Shown here: piece by piece, positions 54,360 to 64,000 of the stretch
Position numbering within the stretch: the stretch's first letter is position 1
Layout of the letters: each line of letters starts with the position of its first letter
From: Apis mellifera
Taxonomy: Eukaryota; Arthropoda; Insecta; Hymenoptera; Apidae
Assembly: GCF_003254395.2 (NCBI RefSeq)
Contig: NC_037643.1
Coordinates: forward strand, 675,001 to 739,000
Direction: 5' to 3'
Length of the DNA stretch: 64,000 nt
Notes under the pieces: generated by a model
Seen by the model: the letters and a program-made list of their open reading frames with translations, nothing else
What the model was told of the DNA's origin: nothing
The model's database searches: none
Made by a program: the position numbers and the translations under genes

Positions 54360-54690
54360 AACAAATTGAAAACTATATCGCATAGTTCTCTGGATTTCAA
54401 CATTTCTGGTATTCGTAGGATAAGTTCGTAGAAGTGATCGAACCATTTGGAATACTGGTAAAATTGATGGTACTTGCGGCAAAGTAGAAACTTCATGGAA
54501 CGACGTCGTTTAGAACGAATCGTAATTCAAAGAAGATTATAGAGAATATTCGGTGGTATTAAGTTCTTTGCGTCCATATTGGTGTGACCTCCGGAAGAAC
54601 TGTGCTATGTAAATTCTAGCGTTTTAGTTGAACGTTTCAAGCATTTATGAGTGATTTATACGGATTGAATTTGTTATGAGCTTTACGTTA
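54360..54690. other. GC-richer island, possible non-coding or terminal exon
   Basis: About 330 bp of raised G+C. On the plus strand an acceptor-like GGTATTCGTAG ending near 54419 is followed by an open frame reading DKFVEVIEPFGILVKLMVLA and then a TAG, about 22 codons in all. The remainder is stop-rich in every frame I checked. It could be the last exon of a spliced gene, an untranslated exon or a non-coding element. No product is recognised. Confidence 0.25.
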
Positions 54691-57600
54691 TATGTAAGAT
54701 ATGTAAGATATTATATGTAAGATTCAAAGAATTTTTATAATTGTTTAACTTGTGAAGTTATGATAATAATAATTATCGAAATTAAAATTGATTTGATTGA
54801 TCCATATGTGGATGATTATAAGTATTTCAAAATAAATATTTCATTTTTTTTAAATATTTTTATTGTAGAAAATAATGTAGAAATTAAATGTATTTGCTCA
54901 TGAAAATAATTTTTTCTTCTTTTGATTGAAAATAGAAAGAAATGAATTTATAGATTAGGTAAGAAAGATGAAGAAAAAGCATAATTATATAAAAAAAGAA
55001 AAAATGAACATTATCTTGAAACAACAAACTAAAGAAAGTGTTAGGTATAAGATATTATTTTATATAAGATATAAAATAAAAAATTTTTTTGGCACAAATA
55101 AAAAGATAAAAATTAGTTTAAATATAGATATATTTAAATTTTAATAAATAAAGATATCTATAAAAATAATGTTTAAATTAATTCTGTTATTTTAAAGAAA
55201 TTTTAAAATTTTATTTACAAATCATAGTAATTTAATGCGCCATTCAATTATTCTAATTTATGTAAAAGTTAATAATATTTTAAAATCATTTTTTTCTCAT
55301 TTAAAATTATTTAAATATAATATAAGAAAAATAAATTTAATCATCAAATTTATTTAAATATGGGTAATATGTATAATAAAGAGGAAATTTATTATAAAGA
55401 ATTGAATATTTTTATATTATTTCTATATTTGTAAACAATAAATATATTTTATGTAATTATTTTAGAGAAAAGTATATGAAGAAAAATGTTCATTGATTTT
55501 ATGTCAAGCTTTGGTTGCATTCAACTTTATAGCAGAAGTAAACATTGGAACTTTATCCGTTTATTAATATTTGAAGACTTAAGTGTTTTCGTAAACCGAT
55601 CCAAATATCGATACCAGTAAGTATACAAAGTGACCTTTTAAATTATACATCTTATTACAGAAGAAGCAATGGTTTAATAATATATATTGAAATGAAATAT
55701 TTCTCTTAGCTTGTATATTATATTTTTAGTTTTAAAATGTTAATTTTTCTAATGTGAAATCAGAGTTGAATATTATTCATATATAAGTAATAATTAATAG
55801 TAGTTAGATTATAATGATTTATATATTAAGATTATTTATTTTTTATAGTAAAATTGTTGATTTTTGAATTGTTACAATTTTCTGAAGAAAAATCATATAA
55901 AAAGTCACAATAATTCGTTCGGATTTATTTTTAAAAGTGAAAAAATTTATTTTTATATTATATTATATTATTTTTCAGTAGAATTTTATTTATATGAATT
56001 TAAATAAGCAAGTTTATTTTTTATATATTTTAATAACTCTATTATAAGATAATATTTTCGTTGTTTTTAATGAAATTTTTAATAAAAATATTAAAAGATA
56101 GTTTGATTTAGAGAAATAAAATGAACAAAAAATTTTCATTAATTTTTCAAAATTTCAAATTAATCAATGTTTTTTTTTTTTAATGGAATTATATTTGTAT
56201 TATCATGATATAATTGAAATCAAGATTAATCCAGCCATTTATAACATAACTTTATATGATCTTGAATACGAAAAATTAATTTTATTATGAATGAATATTT
56301 ATATATGATATCGTGGATGAATTAATTAATTGGATTATATTTTTTTGGCAATTCATTTAATATTTAATGGAAATTCATATACTTTATACATTGTCAATAT
56401 CATTAAATGTTCCGCTAATTTTGAATCTGAATATGTATCTAATAAAACAATACATTATTATTTCGCTTATTTCGATCGTATTTTATATCGTATTATTATT
56501 TTACAGACATACGAATAAGAAAAGGAAATCGAAATTCATTTCTCTGATATTATATTTGTAGATTATTTCTATAGATTTTATAAATACTTTAAATGCTTAC
56601 AAATATGTGATGCTTGCTTCATACTCGAATTAATAATAAATGTTTATAAATATTAATAAATTTTTAAAAGTTAAGAAATGTAATTTTGTTAATAAATTTT
56701 TCTTTAATAATCTCTACATTGTATTTCTTCTTATTGTTATCCTTATCGTCCAAATATTTGAAAATTTTTCGTATTTAAGATTTCTTGGGAATCATTATTA
56801 AATTGATTTCAATTATGTGATTTCATTTGAAAAAATATAGATTAATTTAATATTATTTAAAAAAAATTTTTTGCTTTCCATAATATTTGTTACTCCGAAT
56901 CAAATAATTTATTTCTTGAAATATTTGTATATAATTAAAAATAATAAACATATTAATTTTTATTAAAGTTAATGGGACATTTAGTATAATAATTTATGAA
57001 GATATATTTGATTACTTTTATTTTTTAATAAAATGATAATAGAATTTTTTATTTTTAATGAAATTTTATGAGTATCATGATTATATTACTATATAAAATT
57101 AAAATATTTAATATTTCGATCGAAAAATTGTCGATATTTAATTTGCTGTAATTTTATAAAAATAAATCATATGATACAATTCTGTCTTTTATTCATTTTT
57201 AAATGCAAAGCCTTATTTTTACAATCTTGAACTTTATTTTTTTTTGAAAATAGCTTTTTATTATAGAATAAAATTATAGAATAAAAAAAAAATTAATTTT
57301 TTCTTTTGAAATTTTATAAATTCAAACAGCTTTTTGAAGTTTAAAAAATTTTTCTCGAAATTTATTTTTAAATCATTTTATAAAAAAAAGTTTCTTTTTT
57401 ATAATTAAAAAGTTGATATATGATTTTTTTTCGTTATTTTATCAGATTTTAAATAAAAAATGAATTTGTTTAATATATCCCTTAATGAATATCCCTTTTA
57501 TGAATAATGTACATAGAATATATATATATATATATATGGATTTTAATATTTTTAGATAAAATATCACTTTAAAAAGATAAAACCACTTCAAGAAAATAAA

Positions 57601-58177
57601 TATGTAAGTGCGTTTTTTGATTTTTAAATACAATAATTTCCTGAAGTATATAAGTAATTTTAAGAAAGTAATTTTAATTATATATAATTATAATACATTT
57701 TAATTTTTCAAATTATTAAAATAGAAAAGAATTATTTTTACTAGTTTCAACTTCAAAATTCAAAGCTTTTAAAATTTTTTGCAGATTTAAATTATTTTGA
57801 ATATTCAAAGTTTAGATCGATTTTTGATAATCGATGAGTTTTTGCAATATTTGGAAATCTAGTTTTGGAAATTTTAAGGATTTTGATGGTATTTCTTGCA
57901 TGCATAATAGAATCAAATTAAATGCAAGAAAAGATAATGAATAAAAAAAAATAGATAGAGTATTTAAGCGATAAACAAACAAATTGTTGCGATAATATAA
58001 ATTGATATAAATGTGCATGTTTTTTTTATCACTTTATAACTTGATTTTTTTTATTTCCTTGCAAAAAGGCAAAATAAAATAGTACAACGATTAATATTTC
58101 TTTTTAGTTTTTAAATTAAACTTTTTAAAAGTATGTATATTTCCTTGATAAATATAGAAATATATTTACATATAGTA
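54691..58177. other. AT-rich desert with one exon-like segment
   Basis: No gene is called. The exon-like segment at 55466-55616 is listed separately. The frames at 56330-56561, 57442-57633 and 57812-58018 have no recognisable domains. Confidence 0.5.
55466..55616 (+). other. Possible exon with a short open frame
   Basis: The segment lies between an acceptor-like TAATTATTTTAG (ending 55465) and a strong donor ATACCA/GTAAGTATAC (GT at 55617). From the ATG at 55486 the frame is open for 44 codons, reading through SSFGCIQLYSRSKHWNFIRL and ending in a TAA formed by the donor itself. It could be the first coding exon of a spliced gene, but no partner was found. Confidence 0.2.
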
Positions 58178-58207
58178 ACATATATATATATACATATATA
58201 TATATAT
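58178..58207. repeat. TA/CATA microsatellite at the copia 3' flank
   Basis: A short TA run with one CATA step directly abuts the terminal TG of the retrotransposon LTR. Confidence 0.85.
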
Positions 58208-58426
58208 TGTTGACTAGACAGTGAAAACAATAAATAAAAATGTACGAGTTTACCCAAATGAATAGATTTAATTATACATAATTGCGCATATTTGTTTATA
58301 AAACATTTGAAATATGTGTATCGAAAAAAAAACAAATAGATACCAACTATGAAATAATGGTGTTGCTGGTAACATTCAATAATAAAACCACAAATGAAAT
58401 TTCAGTAAACTTTAAATTCTATAACA
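58208..58426 (-). repeat. Copia-like 3' LTR
   Basis: The 219-bp repeat begins TGTTGACTAG and ends CTATAACA on the plus strand. It matches the LTR at 62421-62647, with shared stretches such as ATTTGAAATATGTGTATCGA and GAACTTTAAATT-type ends. The termini follow the TG...CA rule. Confidence 0.92.
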
Positions 58427-58434
58427 CTCCTATT
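58427..58434 (-). other. Probable polypurine tract of the copia element
   Basis: In element orientation AATAGGAG sits immediately upstream of the 3' LTR start TGTTATAG, where reverse transcription primes the plus strand. It is short but correctly placed. Confidence 0.5.
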
Positions 58435-58559
58435 AAAAGTGAACTGAAATTTGTTTAGTGTGCGTACGTTTATTATGTTTGAGTGTCATAGTTCAGTATT
58501 TATTATGTCTTCGATATTCTTGATATACAATCGATTTCTTTATATCTCAAATATTGTTC

Positions 58560-61510
58560 TTCTTAGAAGTTTTGTTAGCAGGATTATCTGCTAATCCTCG
58601 GATGCTATATGTTGCAGAAGAAACTTCTTCTCTTTGAATTTGTCTCGTATAAAGTCTAAGAATCGTATAAGAATAATATTAATGTGCTTCTTGATGAAAT
58701 TCTGGGTTTTTAATAAGTTTGATCGCATTCAAATTATCCATGTAAAGAGTCGTTGTAAGATTTTTAAATATAATCATTGATCAGACTTTTTATCCATATG
58801 ATCTCTTTCACAATTTAATTTGCTTTTATGTATTCGACTTCAGTAGTCGACAGAGCTATTGTTTATTGTCGTGTTAATCCCAAGCAATTGCAGAATCGTT
58901 TACTTTTAATATAAAATCAGTAGTGAACTTTTTAATTTCAGTGTCTTCAGTGTAATTTGGAGCATTGCTGAATGTTTTAAAATGATTATTCTGTTCGGTT
59001 GAAAAATAAATAGCATTTTGTTTTTCCCTTTAGATACTTGAAAATTCTTTTTACTGCGTTCCAGTAAATTTTTCTTTTTCTAAATATTGGCTGGTTTTAT
59101 TTATTGCAAATCTAATGTCTGATTTAATGCTCACTAATAAATACATTAAACTTTCTACTGCTTGTAGATATTTGTAAAATTCTGATTTTTCCTTGTACCC
59201 ACTTTTATGCGTCTCCACGCATAATTGATGGTTTTGGTCTGCTGGGATTGCTACTGCGTTAGCATTTTCCATCCGAAATCATTGCAAAATTTTTTTAATG
59301 TAAGCCTCCTGATGCAAAAATATGGATCCATCTGTCAGTTGCTCAATCTGTAATCCTAGATATGTATTTATTTCATTGAATGTTACTTCAAATTTCTTAT
59401 GGAGTTCAGCTAACAACTTTTTTATAAATGATTGATTTATTGCACTAATTAGTTCATCATGAGTATGAATTGCTAGAATCAATCAGTCCCGATCGTTTTC
59501 ATTTGTAAATAAGTAATAGTCTGTGCTACTGAACATAAGACCATGTTTTTTTAGTACCGCTGTAAAATGATGATTCTAATATACCTGCTTTAGACTATAT
59601 AAACTACAATTCAATTTGCAAATACGATCAATTCCATTCTCATATCCTCTCAGTTGCTACATATAGATGATCTCGTCGAGTTTTCCATGAAAGAAAACCG
59701 TCTTGATGTCAAGTAAGTACATTTTGCTATAAATACATTTTGTTCGAAATTGTGATAGATAGGATAAATAGGATCTTATTGAATCGAATCTAGCTAAAGA
59801 CTAAATATTTTATGATAGTCAACTCCAGTAGTTTGTTTGAAATGCAATGTCTTGCCTTGAATCGTTGTATGCTTCTATCATTATTATTCATTTTTAATTT
59901 GTAAATCCATCAATTATCTATGACTTGATCTGATGGCAGATTTATTAATGTCCATGTTTGAGTTTTTTTCAAAGAAAAAATCGATTTTTCATGGCTTCTT
60001 TCCATTTGATTGCATTGCTACATGTGATTGCGTCATTATAGCTTTCTGGTTCATGGTATTCTGTGATTACAATTTCCGTGAATCTGTCTGTTTGGTATTT
60101 TATTTCTATCTTTCAAACATCATCAAATCAGTTTTGTTCGTATTGATTTTTGTTTTCTGGATCGTCTGGTTCTTCATATAAATTTTGTTCGTTGTTTTTC
60201 GATTGAATAACAGTTTTCAATTCGACATTTATTTTGATTGTGTCGTCTTTCTGAATTCAAAGATTATGGTATTTGACTCTGATTCCTATTCTTCATTTGA
60301 ATTAATTTTGTAAAATGCTAATCTGTGAATCTTATATCCCTATATATTTTAATTTGTTCTTTTTCAGGAAGTCAGATGCGGAATCCTTTTGTGTTTTCAT
60401 CATATCCCATAAAAAGCCTTTTTCGGCTTTGATATCCCATTTTCGTTTCTTTTCTTTAAGAATATGGAAATATACTTCTTCTCCGGAGAAGATTCTGAGA
60501 TTCGAGATGTTCGATCTCTTCTTGAGCCACAGTTCAATGTGTATTATACTTTTCTTTCTATTGATTGCTTCAGCTTACAGTTTTTTTGCGTGCAACATTT
60601 TTGCTAAATCAACGGTTCTGTTTTCCCATTAGGTAAAACTGTTCTGTTTCGAAGTAAATGCTATTTTTTGATGCGTAATGCTATATCGACATGTTTCTCA
60701 ATTTCTTTATTAGCGAATTCAAGGCTGTTATTCGATCTGAAGATCTTGATTCTTTTTTCTAAATGTTTATCAGTTTTTTTAAAGAAATTCTTTAGACATT
60801 GTGATGTGTCTGATTTTTGATAAAATATAAGCTTCTCCAATAACTATAGTTGTTTTTCATTAAGAAATATTGATTTTCTGCAAACAAATTTTCTTGCATT
60901 GGATCTGAAAAATCTACATGGATGAGTTTTCCAATGCATTCAGATTTTATATCACTTTTTGGGAATGGCAGTGTGCATTTCTCTAAGATATAATTTTTGC
61001 AGCAAAACGCCTTTCCTTAAAAATCTTTAAAAATGATATTCTCGGATCTTAGAATTTTTTTCACTTGATTCACATTTTGATGAGCCTGATTGTTTGTGCT
61101 TAGAAGAAAAGAGAATTGCGCCTTGTCACATTTGTCTCGTCTATAATGAATTTAAATTTCATTACGAGTAACTTCCTTTTTCTTTCTATTACTGCAAAAT
61201 ATTTCTATTTTTCATGAATGTGCATATTTTATCGTTGAAGTATTGGCGTACTCCCTTGTTAAAAACTGTACTCGAGAACAGCCAAGAAAAAATTGAAGCT
61301 CAGTTCTGGTATGTAAAAAATATTACTGAGATTTCCAATCATTGAAAGTAAAAATGTCGATATCTTGATGCAATTGCTTGAATATATTTTTTATCACCTA
61401 TTATTCTATTATATTAATATTCTTTACTCGAATTTTTTATGATGAGAACTACTCGCGACGATTTGATATACGCACAGTCGCATCCGAATCCATGTGACAT
61501 GCATTATTGG
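58560..61510 (-). pseudogene. Copia-type pol relic: protease, integrase, RT, RNase H
   Basis: Pieces appear in Ty1/copia order. Protease (about 61450-61500) has HMDSDATVRIS where the family has DSGA, so the active-site glycine is lost. The integrase N-terminal zinc region (61115-60960) includes HQNVNQVKKILR, CTLPFPKSD and KLIHVDF with the first acidic residue. The core has FRSNNSLEF near 60730 and PNGKTEPLI near 60620, matching the later D and E blocks of the DDE triad with changes. Reverse transcriptase includes ICKLNCSLYSLKQVY near 59600. The catalytic box reads AIHTHDELISA near 59465 in place of YVDD, so one aspartate is lost. NTYLGLQIEQL lies near 59360. RNase H includes DFILKVNDSAIAWD near 58900 and ALSTTEVEYI at 58828-58857. 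A one-base shift near 59055 separates RT from RNase H, and many stops interrupt the rest. Confidence 0.92.
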
Positions 61511-61519
61511 ATGTTTCTA

Positions 61520-62330
61520 AATTATATTCTGCAGATATGATCCCAATACCATGTTTTCTTTTCTTGCTGTGTATTTTTTGTTTGATGCTTCGTTGTTTTC
61601 GAGTTTCTGCATTTTTTGATCCAATGCTTTTGGCAATAATGACATACACATGGTCTAGCATTGTTATCAGCTTTTTTAAAATTTTTTTTACATTAATACT
61701 TATTGGTAGTAAAAGCAATGTTCTCTGTCCTCTTTTCAGTTTTTATCCTTGTTTCTTCAATGGTGAGCTTTAAAATAAGATTTGAGATTTTCATTGAATT
61801 GAGTTGATTCCCACGCACTAATAAAGTATTTGAATGATGGAAATAATGTCATGAGTATTTTAGTAATAATCATTTGATTTGGAATTTTCTTATCCAGAGA
61901 AGTTTGCAACCGATGTACAAGATTCTCGAGCTTTACGATATGAGTAACAACATCATCGCCCGGTTCCTTCTAATAATTGTACCATTGCTGCAACAGTATG
62001 TGAACACTAATATCAGATTTTTGTAAATAGACTCCAACTTTTTCCATTATAATTAGTCGATTTACAGTTGATAATATGCAAAAGAAGTTTTTCATCCATC
62101 GATGTGGCATTGAATTGTATTATCAAGTTTTATCCAAGCAGCATGTGCTCGATTTGCCGCATGATCTCCTAATATAAGAACTGATCCACCTATAACCTAT
62201 AACCATGCACTGCAGGATTTCGAAGTAACGCGTACTTAAAAATTCCATGAGGCCCAATTTTCTAATCCTTTCAACTTATTAATACGAACAGTTTTATACT
62301 TCATCACGATTAGAATATATTTCATGTTTG
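61520..62330 (-). pseudogene. Copia-type gag relic with degraded zinc knuckle
   Basis: The region reads on the minus strand as a broken copia gag. KLKGLENWASWNF near 62265 matches the start of the gag domain, which typically reads KL.G.NY..W. Then come RAHAAWIKLD near 62130, a segment around SIYKNLIL near 62030 and the LTIEETRI segment near 61760. The nucleocapsid knuckle near 61645-61610 reads CHYCQKHWIKKC: the CCHC residues survive, but the spacing is C-X2-C-X2-H-X4-C, two residues short of the usual C-X2-C-X4-H-X4-C. Stops and frameshifts interrupt it. The plus-strand frame at 61507-61773 is a shadow. Confidence 0.85.
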
Positions 62331-62406
62331 CTCAAGGCCATAATTAAGGCCATAATAAAGTGATTTTTCAATTTAATTGTACTTTATTTACTGTTTTTTT
62401 TATAAT

Positions 62407-62420
62407 CTGGACTCATAATC
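62407..62420 (-). other. Copia primer-binding site, half-tRNA type
   Basis: Directly after the 5' LTR, in element orientation, the sequence is GATTATGAGTCCAG. Drosophila copia primes from an internal cut of initiator-methionine tRNA, and its site, as I recall, reads GGTTATGGGCCCAG. This site matches at 11 of 14 positions, and all three differences are transitions. The alternative, a site complementary to a tRNA 3' end starting TGG, is not present here. Confidence 0.6.
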
Positions 62421-62934
<514 letters not shown>

Positions 62935-62978
62935 CAAAATATATATGTAGAGAAAACATTCAACATATATAGTGATAT

Positions 62979-62980
<2 letters not shown>

Positions 62981-63021
<41 letters not shown>
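62981..63021. repeat. (TA)n microsatellite
   Basis: About 20 TA units a short distance beyond the CA array. Confidence 0.95.
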
Positions 63022-63028
<7 letters not shown>

Positions 63029-63739
63029 AAAATATCAATACATATATGTATTAAATTGTATGCATATGTATAATGTTAATGCTTCTATCAATCAATCATA
63101 TATATATAATAACAATTATATGTAAATATAATATTGTATGTCATGTCATATTAAATATCGAATTTATAGAAAAAATTTATTTTAAATATTTTTGAAAATT
63201 ATTTTAATCAAAATAGGCATTATTTTGGTATTCATATTCTTATTTCATCAGGATTTTAATAAAAAAATATCTTTTCAGAGAAGTTTTGGTTTAAATACAA
63301 TAAACTTCTCCAAGAAAGAAAGAATTAGAAGTTTTGTTTTTGAATATATTTTTCTGACACAAAAATGATTTCAAACTTTTGATAAAATAAAAATTTGTTC
63401 GAGAGATATCTAAAATAAGAAGAATGAGAGAAAAATATATATCTAATTCTGAAATTTTTTGTATAATAATTTACAAGAAAAAAATAATTTGCAGAATAGT
63501 AAACATATTTAAAAAAATTCTTTAAAAAAAATTAAAAATTAAAAATTCATTAAAAAAATACCTTTTTTAAATATAATAAGTTTTTTAAAGAATTTTTAAT
63601 CAAATTTTCAATTGAATTTTTAATAGGAACTGTTTAAATTGAATGAATACAAATTTAACATTTCATTTCACATGACAATATGATTAATGTTTATGGTCAA
63701 ATAACATATGTAGTTATGCATGTAATAAGATTTGAAAAC
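63022..63739. other. AT-rich stretch, nothing recognised
   Basis: Low-complexity A/T sequence between two microsatellites. No gene or repeat structure was seen. Confidence 0.5.
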
Positions 63740-63770
<31 letters not shown>

Positions 63771-63771
63771 C

Positions 63772-63826
<55 letters not shown>

Positions 63827-63849
63827 GAGAGAGAGACAGAGAGAGAGAC
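63740..63849. repeat. (GA)n microsatellite with CAGAGA variants
   Basis: About 110 bp of GA repeats with ACAG interruptions at several points, giving units such as GACAGAGAGA. Frames reading RERE or SLSL are artefacts. Confidence 0.96.
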
Positions 63850-64000
63850 AAAAATGTCTCAAAATTATATAGATATTCAATTAAGCGATATGCTGGTTCA
63901 ATTTTCTACTTATATAACTTTATAATATTACAAAATAAAGCAAAATTTTTAATCATGAAATATTCAGATTTATTGTTATATTATATATTTGTTATAAAAA
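63850..64000. other. AT-rich end of window
   Basis: No feature recognised. Confidence 0.5.

Noticed and set aside
59933..60632. Plus-strand frames of 82 and 105 codons
   Set aside because: Antisense to the copia integrase and reverse transcriptase region; only the minus strand shows family motifs.
63668..63925. Frames reading RERE or SLSL
   Set aside because: Translations of the (GA)n array.

Overview
The window is extremely AT-rich animal DNA, roughly four-fifths A+T by eye. It is eukaryotic: no bacterial-style gene array, long microsatellites, decayed transposons with animal-type hallmarks, and short GC-richer islands set in a gene desert. The composition, a mariner relic resembling those of Hymenoptera, and the style of the GC islands fit a bee genome, most likely honeybee (Apis). 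That assignment is inference; no complete, recognisable host gene is present to confirm it.

Layout. 1-1113: a somewhat GC-richer start with short open frames. 2757-3480: a dispersed repeat (called family A here) followed by a degenerate minisatellite, then a small GC island at 3780-3960. 3961-10820: desert. 10828-11199: an unidentified 123-residue open frame on the minus strand, probably an exon or pseudogene. 12562-12836: a nearly perfect 275-bp fold-back palindrome. 12990-13942: a broken mariner transposase on the minus strand. 15433-15590, 24680-24882 and 51841-52015: three copies of a palindromic MITE-like repeat (family B). 21418-21860: a large TA/CATA array. 30730-31680: a purine-rich stretch of about 1 kb, followed at 31783-31872 by a 90-bp exon candidate with good splice signals. 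37141-37450, 38260-38600, 46795-47690 and 54360-54690: GC-richer islands without a recognised product. 43000-43235 and 51395-51605: further copies of family A.

The clearest large feature is a complete but dead Ty1/copia retrotransposon on the minus strand at 58208-62647. It has paired LTRs of 219 and 227 bp, a gag relic, a degraded zinc knuckle, protease, integrase, reverse transcriptase and RNase H segments, and a primer-binding site that looks like the internal half-tRNA-iMet type used by Drosophila copia. Its 5' LTR abuts a (CA)n array of about 286 bp. The window ends in (TA)n and (GA)n microsatellites.

No working gene can be asserted, so there is no pathway to describe. The main interest lies in the repeats: the giant palindrome, the two dispersed families found by comparing the window with itself, and the structure of the copia element. 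A few splice-flanked or GC-rich islands could be exons of a gene with very large introns.
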